Source: Trifolium pratense
Taxonomy: Eukaryota; Streptophyta; Magnoliopsida; Fabales; Fabaceae
Direction: 5' to 3'
NCBI RefSeq assembly: GCF_020283565.1
Contig: NC_060064.1
Coordinates: forward strand, 17,070,337-17,134,336
Length of the DNA stretch: 64,000 bases
Made by a program: the position numbers and the translations under genes. Positions 20,620 through 32,149 of the stretch are shown one piece after another. The notes under the pieces are model-generated. The model saw only the letters and a program-made list of their open reading frames with translations, was not told where the DNA came from and made no database searches. How positions within the stretch are numbered: position 1 is the stretch's first letter; every line of letters begins with the position of its first letter.

Positions 20620-21852
20620 TAAGAAGAGAGAATAATAACTCCAGCTATCTTCCATTTTGTACATTTCCATCCTTCTTCCTTCCTCTCCAATGAATGCACC
20701 AGCTCTTTCATTACTCTTCTCTTTCTAACTCTAACCTAGTTCTTCATTTTTCATCATTTTCTCTCTATCATCAGATCAAAATCTTCACCACACAATCAAA
20801 AACCAATTTTTATCTCATTTTCTAAAATGGGTTGTGTCTGAGATGCAAGAAATTTGATTCAACATAAAAAGGGTCAGTTTTATTTCATCATTTTCAGTTA
20901 TTATCTCTTCAATTTTATTGCTTTTTGTTTTCTGTGTGTTTGTTTCATGCTTATCATAATCTGTTTTGTTTCTTATAATGAAAACAGTAACTGATTCAAA
21001 TTTTTTATTTTTTTTTTATAAATTATAGTTTCTTTTTTTTCGTTGCTGTTAAGGTTGTTTGAATTTGATGAAATTTTCTGACATTGGCATAGTACTAGAT
21101 CGAACATGCGCTTTGAAAAAACATAAAAAACATATCTTTTTGTATGCTGCTTCTATGGTTTCTTTACTATGAAATTGAGTATTTTTGCATTTTTGGGTTT
21201 CTTTAATCTATTTCTAAGAAATGGTGAAAAGGGTTTCATTTGTTTTGTTTAGGATTAGATGATCCATGATAAAGTTTGGTTTTTTTGTTGATATGAAGAA
21301 TGATATGAAATGTACTTTTTACTGTGTGAAAAAATGGAGATAAGTTTGATCCTTTGATTGGTTGTTCAGGATTTCAGCAGTAGTAAGATGCAAGTACTGT
21401 GTTTGTGCCTGTTGCCCTGTTGTTTCTGATTATTGACAACTTAATAATGTTTTTTCTGAATGATGTTTAGTTTAGGACTTTAGGTCTCTTTGAGATTAAG
21501 CATGTGTGTCCTTGTTTTTGGCCCTAATCAGAATTTTAACTAATGTTCTCTTTATTTGATCCTAACATAGTAATAAACTGAAGAGAAATTGTAACTGCAT
21601 ACTTCAAGTTATAGTTATTGCATCTGAGAGGAAATGTGGAAAAGTTGTAAAGTAGCATATCACGAAATCGATGTGCAGTTTTTAACAACCGTCTATTAAA
21701 CCTTGTAGTTTAAGATTAACATTGTTTCATTTGTCCTTAAGTTTTTTGGTCTTTGATCTTTGTTTGGGACTTTAAAGTATGGTTGTTTTTCTGTCTGTGT
21801 AGATTTCTTGAAGATATATTTAGCACACCTTCAACAAGGTTCTTCTTTAACT
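20620..21852 (+). promoter_or_regulatory. 5' leader exon and intron of AT-hook gene copy 1
   Basis: A pyrimidine-rich leader from about 20640 to about 20872 is followed by a plausible donor (AAAAAGG/GTCAGT) and an acceptor at 21801-21802, 50 bp before the start codon at 21853. The leader contains a small upstream ORF, ATGGGTTGTGTCTGA (20827-20841, peptide MGCV). It is preserved exactly in copy 2 (24662-24676) and could tune translation. The splice sites are predicted, not demonstrated. Confidence 0.55.
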
Positions 21853-22263
21853 ATGGGTAGAGGCCGAGGAAAAGGGAAGAAGCAATCTGTTAGTGTGGAT
21901 GATCTTGTAAGTGATGAAGAGGATAAAGTACCAGCTCACAGAAAACGAGGAAGACCGTTAAAGCCGGTCACAGATGAAAACGAAGAAGTTGAAGTAACTG
22001 AAAAGATAGAGAAAGATGAGGAGAATGTAAATGGTAATGTTTCAAACAACGACTTGAAAACGCAGGTTATCACTGTGAATAAAAGGAAAAGGAAGAGGAC
22101 TTCACAGGTTAAAGAAAAGATAGAACCAATGAAAGAGGAGAATGGCGTCCGAGCAAAGTCTAGCCCTGGTGATTCAGTGAAGTCTACTGGATTCCGACAA
22201 AATGGAAGCAGGCGTAAAAGCAAGCCTCGCCGTGCTGCTGAAGCTGGTGTAGATTGCAGGTGA
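21853..22263 (+). CDS. Small basic AT-hook-like nuclear protein, copy 1
   Basis: The product is 136 residues starting MGRGRGKGKKQS. An AT-hook-like core (RKRGRPLKP, about residues 35-43) follows an acidic DDLVSDEED stretch. The middle is alternately acidic and Lys-rich (NKRKRKRTS), and the end is RRKSKPRRAAEAGVDCR. AT-hooks bind the minor groove of AT-rich DNA, so a chromatin role is inferred. The specific function is unknown. The open frame extends upstream of the ATG, but a predicted splice acceptor at 21801-21802 and conservation in copy 2 support this start. The gene was duplicated in tandem; the C-terminal block lost in copy 2 is present here. Confidence 0.75.
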   Translation: MGRGRGKGKKQSVSVDDLVSDEEDKVPAHRKRGRPLKPVTDENEEVEVTEKIEKDEENVNGNVSNNDLKTQVITVNKRKRKRTSQVKEKIEPMKEENGVRAKSSPGDSVKSTGFRQNGSRRKSKPRRAAEAGVDCR

Positions 22264-22539
22264 GAAAGGTTTTGTGGTGATAGTTCAATGCCCTTGGAAT
22301 TTATGGAACTTTGCTATCAGAAGTCAGGGTTTATTGATTATATAAGGCTTTTATGGTTGCTTTTGCTTATTATTATTGTAACTTTCATATGCTTTTGCCA
22401 AAAATTGCTTACTTTAGTTTTGAGGCTTCATTGTAGACTATGTTACTATAGAGATACTATTGCTAAACAAATTATTGAAATTTTGTTGATATTCTTTTAT
22501 CATGAGTTTATAAGTTGATTTCCTCTTGTTTTCACAAAT

Positions 22540-24000
22540 TGATTTCCTCAGGTGTATGTATGTGATGCCTTTATTGAGATTCATACTAATTGTATGCTGC
22601 TAAAATTAAGCCTTCCCTTGAGGGATTAATTTTGTTAGTAGAAAAAAGTTAAATTAGTTCTTTGCTTTTTCAAATACAATCTGAATGATAAAAACCATGC
22701 ATGAGGTGCTTGAATGTCCATTCAGTTGTTCAAATTAGTCTGCACATTATCTTGCCTAAATTCGAGCTAACAAAGGCATGCTACTTTTGGATTCAAATTC
22801 AATCATTGTTGCAACTTGCATAAAAGGAGACAGACATATTTTAGTCTCTTCAACTTGCAAAGGATCAACAAATGCAACATGTTATGTTGTTTCATATACT
22901 AAGGTTATTGTTGATTACATCAATGGTCTCATTGTCCTGCCGAATTAGACAAAACTTGTAGTTTAACAGGATTGTAAGCTTCTCTTTATGAGTTTGTAAA
23001 ACTTCTATAATCCATGTTAGGGGACATTTAAATGTTAATGCTCATAGTGTGGTTGTCACTTATTGTTGTTGATTCAAGAACATTTTATAACCTTAGGTAT
23101 TGACCGTGTTGGAAAGAAATGACATTATTAGCGAACACCAATTTTCAAACTTTTCTTTTTTTGACACACTCAATTTTCAAACTTGAGCATAAACATAAAA
23201 CAAAAACAGAATGGATGAAAGAACTATGGTGGGAATAGGAGTGAAGATCCTCAGACCTAGTAGGTTCAACATGGAAAGCTTGGATTGGTTCATTTATGGG
23301 ATCAATCTGAGAGGGTTCGGAGAATATTTTAGATTGAGTTTCAACAGTGACATTTTGGGTTTGCATGTTCTCAGAGCTAAATTCAGAGAGTTTCAGGTTG
23401 ATTTTTTGGGTTTTGAGATGAAATGGGGTTTTCAGAGACATGGTTAGGAGATTTTGGGGGTGACAAAGGAGATGGTGGTGATGGTGATCGTTATTTGAGA
23501 TTTTTGCTCCACAATATTATTTGAGATTTTTGATGATTTTCAATTTATTTATTTTTTTGATAAAATTGAAACGATCCTCAGCTAAAGTTTTAATACAAAT
23601 ATCAATTAGCTGATTTTCAGTATCAACAAAATGGCCGTTATCTTCAAAGCAAACTTATATAGACATGTGGATATGAGTAATCAAAGAATGTGCAAAAAAC
23701 TATCCAAACGCAAGAACGTTCTCACAACGCTTTCCAGAAATTACTGAAATTTGGCTTAGATCAAAGAAGTTGTTGCTTGTTCATCAAGGTAGTTGTGAAG
23801 GGCAGAAATTAACAGCCGTAACTTGTTATCCAAAATTGTTCACTTCGTACTTGCAAAGTACAACTTGCTTTTCTCTTGTAAGAAGGACATCGGAGATTGA
23901 ATCACAAGTCAACCAATAGTTCAGATATGTTGTAAGCTTCCGACCATAGTTCTCTTTATCTTGTTTATTGTTTACTTTATTATTTAGTTGCTACTTTGTT
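22540..24000. other. Spacer between the AT-hook copies
   Basis: 22790-23230 is paralogous to the 10.7-11.95 kb segment and carries the empty sites of two retroelement insertions. A minus-strand open frame at 23441-23145 starting MSLKTPFHLKTQKINL has no recognisable domain and may be a gene fragment; I do not assign it. 23550-24000 shows no gene. Confidence 0.5.
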
Positions 24001-24049
24001 GCTTCACGTACACATCAAAGTATTATTAGTGTGATTTTTCATTTGAATT

Positions 24050-24190
24050 CACAACAATTAAAACCCACCATGGGGCTATCAAAATAATATTAAAGTAAGC
24101 ACCATGAGTACCAAGTGGAACATCAAGGGACTTTGTTGGGACAATTTTGAATTGTGGAAAGTGAAAATGGAAACAATTTTAATTTAACTG
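24050..24190 (+). pseudogene. Ty1/copia gag remnant
   Basis: From about 24104 the plus frame reads MSTKWNIKG, then DNFELWKVKMETIL, and stops. This resembles the start of copia-type gag proteins, where a Trp-containing FDGxNFxxWKxxM pattern is usual. No LTR pair or downstream pol was found, so it is an old fragment. Confidence 0.45.
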
Positions 24191-24429
24191 AGGTGTGTAA
24201 AAACTTTGGTAGGTAAGTTGTTGATGCAAATAAACTTAGCACAATAAAATAAAATCAGGATGATTGATAAAATATGAAGTATTGTTATTCGGTAGCTTTG
24301 AGATAAAAAGTTAATGGGAATTGCAAAGAAGAATATCATCATGAAGAGATGGTGGTAATAATAATTATCATCGGCGGTAATAATAATCGGATTGTAAAAA
24401 ATTGTAACTACATTCACAAAAAAAAAAAA

Positions 24430-26240
24430 AAAAAGACTATGTATATCTAAATTATTTAAAATAATATTTTTTTAATATAGGAAAGATAAGTATATGTTTC
24501 CATCCTTCTTCCTTCCGCTCAAATGAATGCAGCAGCTCTTTCATTACTGCTCTCTCTCTCTAACTCTAACCTAGTTCTTCATTTTTCATCATTTTCTCTC
24601 TATCATCGGATCAAAATCTTCACCACACAATAAAAAACCAATTTTTATCTCATTTTCTAAAATGGGTTGTGTCTGAGATGCAAGAAATTTGATTCAACAT
24701 AAAAAGGGTCAGTTTTATTTCACCACTTTCAGTTATTATCTCTTCAATTTTATTGCTTTTTGTTTTCTGTGTGTTTATTTCATGTTTCTTATAATGAAAA
24801 GAGTAACTGATTCAATTTTTTTTTTTTGTTTTTGTTTTTTTATAGTTACTTTTTTTCGTTGCTGTTAAGGTTCTTTGAATTTGATGAAATTTTCTGACAT
24901 TGGCACAGTACTAGATCGAACATGCGCTTTGAAAAAAACATAAAAAACATATATTTTTGTATGCTGCTTCTATGGTTTCTTTGCTATGAAATTGAGTATT
25001 TTTGCATTTTTGGGTTTCTTTAATCTATCTCTAAGAAATAGTGAAAAGGGTTTCATTTGTTTTGTTTAGGATTAGATGATCCATGATAAAATGGAGATAA
25101 CTTGAATCTTTGGTTGTTCAAGATTTCAGCAGTAGTAAGATGCAAGTACTGTGTTCGTGCCTGTTGTTTTCGATCATTGACAACTGAATGTTTTTTCTGA
25201 ATGATGTTTGGTTTAGGTCTTTTTATGTTTAACAATATATTGAAGTCCTTGTTTTTGATCCTAACATAGTAACAAACTGAAGAGAAATTGTAATTGCATT
25301 CAAGTTATAGATATTGCATCCGAGAGGGAAGTGTGGAAAAGTGGTTGGAAAGTAGCATATCACGAAATCGATGTGCAGTTTTTAACAACCGTCTTTTAAA
25401 CCTCGTGGTTTAAGATTAACATTTTTTCATTGTGGTTAGTTTTTCAGTCTTTGATCTATGTTTTGGAATTTAAAATATAATTGTATTTCTATTTATGCAG
25501 ATTTCTTTAAGATATATTTAGTACACTTTCAACGAGGTTCTTCTTTAACTATGGGTAGAGGCCGGGGAAAAGGGAAGAAGCAATCTGCTAGTGTCGATGA
25601 TCTTCTAAGTGATGAAGAGGATAAAGTACCAGCTCACAGAAAAAGAGGTAGACCGTTAAAGCCGGTCACAGATGAAAACGAAGAAGTTGAAGTAACTGAA
25701 AAGATAGAGAAAGACGAGGAGAATGTAAGTGCTAATGTTTCAAACAACGACATGAAAACGCAGGTTATCACTGTGAATAAAAGGAAAAGGAAGAGGACTT
25801 CACATGTTAAAGAAAAGATAGAACCAATGAAAGAGGAGAATGGCATCCGAGCAAAGTCTAGCTCTGGTGATTCAGTGAAGTCTACTGGATTCCGACAAAA
25901 TGGAAGCAGGCGTAAAAGCAAGCCTCACCCCTCGCCGTGCTGCTGAAGCTGGTGTAGATTGCAGGTGAGAAAGGTTTTGTGGTGATTGTTCATTGCCCTT
26001 GGAATTGCTGGAACTTTGCTATCACAAGTCAGGGTTTATTTGATTATATAAGGCTTTTATGGTTGCTTTTGCTTCTTACTATTATTGTAACTTTCATATG
26101 CTTTTTCCTAAAAATTACTTACTTTAGTTTTGAGGCTTCATAGTAGATTAAGTTACTATAGAGATACTATTGCTAAAAAACTATTGAAATTTTTTGTAGA
26201 TATTCTTTTATCATGAGTTTATAAGTTGATTTCCTCTATC
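24430..26240 (+). repeat. Tandem duplication unit B (AT-hook gene)
   Basis: Second copy of the unit at 20505-22530 in the same orientation. It is shorter because of several small deletions. The leader upstream ORF and the acceptor (just before 25501) are retained. Confidence 0.85.
25551..25946 (+). CDS. Small basic AT-hook-like nuclear protein, copy 2, altered C-terminus
   Basis: The product is 131 residues, differing from copy 1 at about ten positions over the shared part. The AT-hook (RKRGRPLKP) and acidic blocks are intact. Near 25925-25935 copy 2 has seven extra bases (ACCCCTC-type) relative to copy 1. This shifts the frame so that the final RRAAEAGVDCR block is replaced by HPSPCC and a stop. 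The original block is still readable in another frame just downstream, so the insertion is recent. Whether the shortened protein functions is unknown. The leader and intron structure match copy 1. Confidence 0.7.
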   Translation: MGRGRGKGKKQSASVDDLLSDEEDKVPAHRKRGRPLKPVTDENEEVEVTEKIEKDEENVSANVSNNDMKTQVITVNKRKRKRTSHVKEKIEPMKEENGIRAKSSSGDSVKSTGFRQNGSRRKSKPHPSPCC

Positions 26241-26249
26241 TTTCACAAC

Positions 26250-26714
26250 TTGCCTAAATTGCCACTGTTGTCAATGAAAACCTTCAAGGTCTTCCCCAAA
26301 CTTGTATTCAAGATTTCCATCATAGAGCCTCAATCATCCATATAGCTATCACTCTAGAACTTGCAATTGCAGCTTAGTAACGGGTCTCATTTCCAAAACG
26401 GTGTTAGAGTTTCATACTGTTTTTGCCTAAATTTAGATATGGCTTCTGTGTTATTTTTACCAATTAGGTTATGTTTAGCAATATGCATTCATACCATAGA
26501 GGGTAGAGACAGAGGAAGATGAAAAAATAAGAAAGGGATAAAAGAAGGGCATATATGAATGGATCAAGTAATTGACTAGAATAGAAGCATAGTTTAAAAG
26601 AAGAGTTTTGCTAAAATGTGTCCTTATGACGTTTTGTTAAATAATAAAAAAAAATAGAAGTTTTGTGGTGAGAAGAAGGAAAATCTTTTTGTTTCAAAGA
26701 ACTCTTTTTTTACC
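26250..26714. other. Gene-free stretch
   Basis: Only AT-rich sequence without recognisable genes, 3' of the second AT-hook unit. Confidence 0.4.
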
Positions 26715-26889
26715 GATCGTTAGGTGGTTTAGTGGTGATTGACGTTGGACTTGGCCATAGGGAGGACCACAGTTCGATCCCCCGCAACTGCAATTGGGTG
26801 AGAGCTGGAATCACTTGATGCTAGAACTGACCGCCAAATTAGATTAGACGGTCCAGTTGACCGGATACCGGAGGTGATAGAAAAAATGT
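26715..26889 (+). mobile_element. tRNA-derived SINE
   Basis: Box-A-like GTGGTTTAGTGGTGATTGAC (about 26730) and box-B-like AGTTCGATCC (about 26772) are followed by a body ending CCGGAGGTGATAG and a short A run. The layout is that of plant SINEs. A target duplication was not clearly found. Confidence 0.7.
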
Positions 26890-27067
26890 TTCTTTTCAAT
26901 CTACCCATGTTTCCAATAAACTAGACATCTAACGATTGCAAATCATTTATGACATTTTCGTGTCCACTACAAATAGCACCACTCTGAAAAGAATTGAGAT
27001 CCTTTTATGTATGAAAACTGTTGCTAGTTTTTAGCTTCTCTGCCCTGCCCTTTATCTGTCATTCAAT

Positions 27068-27309
27068 TTTTTTTTAAGGGCTAAATTTTATTAATATTGC
27101 AACTGAGCGCATGATGAGCATAGTGCGTAAAATAAACACATACGATTACATCATAAGAAAGAAAATAAACTTAAACAACACCTAAACTCACTAACGCCCA
27201 TAGCAGGCCCTTACACCAAATGTCATCAATCCCACCCATCCAACTCAAACTCCATCTCCATCACGACAATAACAATCAATCCTGCTCGGACATTAAACCA
27301 CGTCACATC
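27068..27309 (-). mobile_element. 3' part of a poly(A) retroelement, split by the copia insertion
   Basis: Read on the minus strand, this ends with AATAAAATTTAGCCC followed by an A run (T run at 27068-27077), like a LINE 3' end. The sequence appears to continue across the copia element into 32068-32150. No coding domain is recognised. Confidence 0.4.
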
Positions 27310-27314
27310 ATCCA

Positions 27315-27614
27315 TGTTAGAACTTATGAACAATGAATGGATGAATGTGAATGAACAAATTGTGAGAAAGAATGAGAGAAAGGGGTTAACTTCATTAATG
27401 ATCAATTGGTCTCTCTTTACAATGGTGTAGTATGGTTTTTATACACAAAACCAATGAGTTAGCATTAACCAACTATGGTTACTTATTAACATAGCAGTTA
27501 ACTCAACTAACTAACCTACACACTAACTAATTCTGTTTTACTTGTAAAGCAAGTAACAGCTTTTGCAACAACCAAACTAACTCAATTTTAACTAACTTTG
27601 AATTATTCTCAACA
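27315..27614 (-). repeat. 3' LTR of the copia element
   Basis: Identical to the 5' LTR except for GAGAGAAAG here versus GAGAAAAAG there. On the minus strand it is preceded by the purine run AAAGGGGTG, the polypurine tract. Confidence 0.93.
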
Positions 27615-27623
27615 CACCCCTTT
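27615..27623 (-). other. Polypurine tract of the copia element
   Basis: AAAGGGGTG on the minus strand lies directly before the 3' LTR (TGTTGAG...). This is the expected second-strand priming site. Confidence 0.75.
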
Positions 27624-30600
27624 AATTCAAAGTCTCAAGGCTTTGAACATTCATCATTCTTCTTAAATCCTTGAATCTATCAATCTTCAATGGCTTAGTG
27701 AGCACATCTGCCATTTGCTTTTCTGTGTTGCAGTAAGTCATTTTGATCTTCCCCTTTGTAACTTGATCTCTCAAAAAATGAAACTTTGTTTCTATATGTT
27801 TGCTTCTTCCATGAGCTATAGGGTTTTTGGCCAGATTAATGGCTGATTTGTTGTCAACCATTAGCTCTACTTCCTGTTCAATATCAATCTTCATTTCCTG
27901 CAGTAATGCTAGCAACTAGATTCCTTGGCAAGCAGCATTGCAGGCAGAAATGTATTCTGCTTCACATGTGGATAAGGCAACTACACTTTGCTTTTTTGAA
28001 CTCCATGAGATTGGACAATTGAACAATGTGAAGATGTATCCCATTGTGCTTCTTCTTTCAACTTTATCACCTGACCAGTCAGAGTCACAATAACCAACAA
28101 GCTTCTTTTGGTTCTCATCTGTTTTGGTGTACAAAACACCATAGTCAATTGTGCCCTGTAGGTATCTTAGGATTCTCTTCACTGCTTGCATATGTGACAG
28201 TTTAGGTGATTGCATAAATCTGCTGACAATCCCTTCACTATGACATATATCTGGCCTTGAATTGCAAGCATATCTAAGGCTTCCTACCATCTGTTTATAG
28301 TGAGTACTATTCACAGATTTGCCTTCATCATCAGCATTCAAATTTGATGCAGTTTCCATTGGAGTGTTAGCTGGATTACAATCCATCATGTTGAATCTCT
28401 TTAGTATATCTGAAGCATACTTCCTCTGATGTATCAGCATACCACTACTTGTCTTAGTGAATTCCAGCCCAAGAAAATATTTCAAACCTCCTAAATTGGT
28501 CATGTCAAATTCTGAGCTTAGCAGACTTGTCAGCTTCTTAACTTCATCTTTACTGCTGCCAGTTATTAGTAAGTCATCAACATATAGGCACACTATGCAA
28601 AGTCTATTCTGTGATGTACCTTTGACATAGATTCCATGTTCAACAGTGCATTTTGAGTATCCATTTTTGCTGAGAAACTCATCTATTCTCATGTTCCAAG
28701 CTCTTGGTGCTTGTTTTAGGCCATACAATGCTTTGTTCAGCTTCAACACATGATCTTCCTTTCCTTTAACTATGAAACCCTGAGGTTGTTCAATATATAC
28801 TTCCTCCTCAAGTTTGCCATTGAGAAATGCAGACTTGACATCCAATTGAACAAATTCCCAGTCAAAGTGATTTGCAATAGCAACTACTAGTCTCACAGTT
28901 TCAATCCTTGCCACAGGTGCAAAGATTTCAGTAAAGTCAATACCTTGTTTCTGTAGGAATCCTTTGGCAACCAATCGTGCTTTGTACTTTGCTATAGTGC
29001 CATCAGGTAGGTATTTCAATTTGTATATCCATTTGACTGCTATAGGCCTCTTGTTTGCAGGCAGATGGACCAAGTTCCATGTGTTGTTCTTTTCAATTGA
29101 GGCTATTTCTTCCTCCATTGCTCCCCTCCATTCTTCATATTTTTCTGCTTGTTGATATGTCAAGGGCTCAGTGTCTACATATAATGCAAAATGCACTATA
29201 TCACCATCTGGTGTGATCATGTCATCTGGGATTGTTTCATACCCTTGCAGATTTCTGTTTGGAATACCTCCTCTTTCTGATCTTCTTAGTACAACTGGCT
29301 CATTTGCAGTTGTTGGAGGTGTTAGCATAGTGTTTTCTTCAGTTGCTTCTTCATCAAGTAACTGAAATGGAACATACATTTTATCTTGTGCTGTATTTCC
29401 ATTCCAATCCCAGCTCTTATCTTCTTCAAAAGTGACATCTCTACTGCTGGTTACCTTTTTTGTGATTGGATTGTAGAGTTTATAGGCACCTCTAGTGTGA
29501 TATCCTATCATGATCATCATTTCACTTTTATCATCAAGTTTCTTCCTCTTTTGATCTGGTATGTGTCTGTGACAAAGACATCCAAATACCTTAAGATGCT
29601 TCACTGATGGTGTGTGACCTGACCAAATTGCTTCTGGTACCTTATCCATTTGCTTTGTAGGACATCTGTTCAGAACATAGCAGGCTGTAACTACAGCTTC
29701 ACCCCAAAAGCTGTGAGGTAGATTCTTTTCTCTTAACATACATCTGGTCATGTTCATGATAGTTCTATTCCTCCTTTCAGCCATTCCATTGTGTTGAGGA
29801 GTGTATGGAGCTATTATTTCATGCTGAATTCCATTTTCTGAACAAAATGTCTTGAATTCATTTGAGGTGTATTCACCACCACCATCACTTCTTAGAGTTT
29901 TAATCTTCTTTTCTGATTGCTTTTCAACTAACATTTTGAATGCCTTAAAATTCTGAAGCACTTCATCTTTGCTCTTCATTAAGTGAATCCACATCATTCT
30001 GCTGAATTCATCAATGAATGATACAAAGTACTTGTTTCCTCCTAAAGATAGTGTGTCAAATGGACCACATACATCTGTATATACTACATTGAGTACCTGC
30101 TTAGCTCTCATTGCAATATCCTTGACAAAAGACTTTCTTGTTTGCTTGCCTATCAAGCAATGCTGACATATATCTCTAGGGATCTTAATTGCAGGTAATC
30201 CATTGACCAGTTCATTGTTTTGCAGATAACTCAAGCTTTTAAAGTTGAGATGACCATACCTCAGATGCCATAACCAAGCTTGGTCATTGATCTTTATTGT
30301 AGCCAGACATTGGGATTGATTTGCAGTCAAGGTGACTTGGAATGTTCTATTCTGAGATAGAGGGGCTCTCAGAATAGTGTTGTTCTGAGAATCATACACT
30401 TCCATGATGTTATTCTCCATATGCATAATGAATCCCTTCTCTAGTAACTGTCCCAAACTTAGTAAATTTGTTTTCATGTCTGGTACATATAGAACACCAG
30501 TGATGATGGCTTGATTTCCTTTCTTGCCTTTGATCAACACATCACCTACTCCTTCAGCTGGAATTGTTCTATTGTCTGCAAACCTTATTTTAGTTTTTGA

Positions 30601-31677
30601 TGAACTGTTGAAGTTGATTAGCCAGTCTCTATGACTTGTCATGTGATTGCTGCAACCTGTGTCAAGATACCAATGTTCTTGATCATCTTCAATATCTGTA
30701 ATGGTAGCCATGTACAGTGTTGGATCAACCTCTGAGTCACTATCTTCCTGAGCAATATGTGCTTCAGCCTTATTCTTTCCTCCATACATTGGAACCTTCT
30801 TGCCTCTGCAATCTTTTGCAAAGTGACCAAACTTCTGGCAATTATAGCACTGTATGTTCTTCAAATTGAACTTCCCTTTCTTATCTTGATTTGATGCAGT
30901 GCCTTGAGATGAAGATTCAGCTTGATCATTGTTTTTCTTTGAGTTATCTTGTGAATTATTATTCTTCTTGGACTTATCTTTCCCCTTCCATTTGTCATTG
31001 CCTTTCTTTTCTGCATGAGCTTGCAATGCTTGATCAGTGGCCCTATCTTTTGTTCTTTCCATGATTCTTTGTTCATGAGACTCCAGTGTACATTGTAATT
31101 CATCCAATGTCAATGTTGACAAATCTTTGGTTTCCATTATTGCAACAGTGATATAATCAAACTTAGGAGATAAAGTTCTCATAACCTTACCAACAATGGT
31201 TTGATTGTCACAAGTATCACCACAACTCTTCACCTGATTTGTGATGTTTGTGATCTTGTTAAAGTAATCTGCAATGCTTTCATTGTTTTCCATCTGCAGC
31301 AGTTCAAATTTCCTTTTCCAAGTTTGTAATCTAACCTGCTTCAGCTTCTCATTCCCTGAGTGTGCTTTCTCAAGAATGTCCCAACATTCCTTAGCTGATG
31401 TTGCATTCTCAATCTTCTGGAAATTCACCAAATCAACACATTGATGAATGAAGAACATTGCTTTGAAATCTTTCTTCTTCAATGCACGATGTGCATTCCT
31501 CTGATTGTCTGTTGCATCTGCTGCTAATTCAGTGATAGCAGTTTCAACCACATCTTGTACTTCTTGGAACCCAAATATCACTTTCATTTGCTTATTCCAT
31601 CGATCCCAATTGCTTGCATCAAGAATTGGCAATTTCCCACCAAAACTGTTGCTGAGTGTTTCTAGTTGGCTTGTCAT
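27622..31677 (-). pseudogene. Copia gag-pol polyprotein with one in-frame stop
   Basis: The frame opens at 31677 and runs 1253 codons to a TAG at 27918-27916, then continues open in the same frame to 27622. Domains in order: UBN2-type gag (1-about 210); CCHC zinc knuckle [14 protein letters not shown] (about 275-290); protease DTG (about 338); GAG-pre-integrase HLRYGH; integrase with the DVCGPF region near 531 and the Asp/Glu residues of the DDE triad; reverse transcriptase with YVDD (about 1030); RNase H with YCDSDW (about 1200). The stop falls within the RNase H C-terminal part, at a position where relatives usually carry Trp. A one-base nonsense change is the simplest explanation. Gag, protease, integrase and RT are otherwise unbroken. 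Confidence 0.92.
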
Positions 31678-31739
31678 CTTCTTCCTGAGTTAATTGATCA
31701 AATTGCAGTGAATCTTGACCAATTCTTTAATTCCACGAA

Positions 31740-31760
31740 CCTTGAGGCTCTAGATACCAG
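31740..31760 (-). other. Primer-binding site of the copia element
   Basis: On the minus strand the sequence two bases after the 5' LTR reads TGGTATCTAGAGCC. This matches the initiator-methionine tRNA 3' end (TGGTATCAGAGCC) apart from one extra T. Confidence 0.7.
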
Positions 31761-31762
31761 TT

Positions 31763-32062
31763 TGTTAGAACTTATGAACAATGAATGGATGAATGTGAAT
31801 GAACAAATTGTGAGAAAGAATGAGAAAAAGGGGTTAACTTCATTAATGATCAATTGGTCTCTCTTTACAATGGTGTAGTATGGTTTTTATACACAAAACC
31901 AATGAGTTAGCATTAACCAACTATGGTTACTTATTAACATAGCAGTTAACTCAACTAACTAACCTACACACTAACTAATTCTGTTTTACTTGTAAAGCAA
32001 GTAACAGCTTTTGCAACAACCAAACTAACTCAATTTTAACTAACTTTGAATTATTCTCAACA
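31763..32062 (-). repeat. 5' LTR of the copia element
   Basis: A 300-bp repeat whose inner edge adjoins the primer-binding site. It is nearly identical to the LTR at 27315-27614. Confidence 0.93.
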
Positions 32063-32149
32063 ATCCACAACCAAAATGGCGGCCCCGAAGGCACACAAAA
32101 TTCATTGCACCATATGCCAACACTAACACCTCTGAGCACTACAAACCAA

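Larger units (their letters stand above)
20505..22530 (+). repeat. Tandem duplication unit A (AT-hook gene)
   Basis: This unit aligns with 24430-26240 from the AT-rich upstream block (TTTAAAATAATATTTTTTTA) through leader, intron, coding exon and 3' region to the shared phrase ATGAGTTTATAAGTTGATTT. Unit B lacks about 80 bp of the promoter-side sequence (20579-20660 region) and parts of the intron. Confidence 0.85.
27315..32062 (-). mobile_element. Ty1/copia LTR retrotransposon, complete and young
   Basis: A 4.75-kb element has 300-bp LTRs at 27315-27614 and 31763-32062 and a perfect 5-bp target duplication ATCCA (27310-27314 and 32063-32067). LTRs begin TG and end CA. Only one difference between the two LTRs was noticed by eye. 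Orientation is minus: the 5' LTR is at the right, followed inward by a primer-binding site and gag-pol. It has one in-frame nonsense codon, so it is probably not autonomous as read. Confidence 0.95.

Noticed and set aside
23145..23441. Minus frame MSLKTPFHLKTQKINL as a gene
   Set aside because: It starts with a reasonable ATG but has no domain or exon partner; noted only as a possible fragment.
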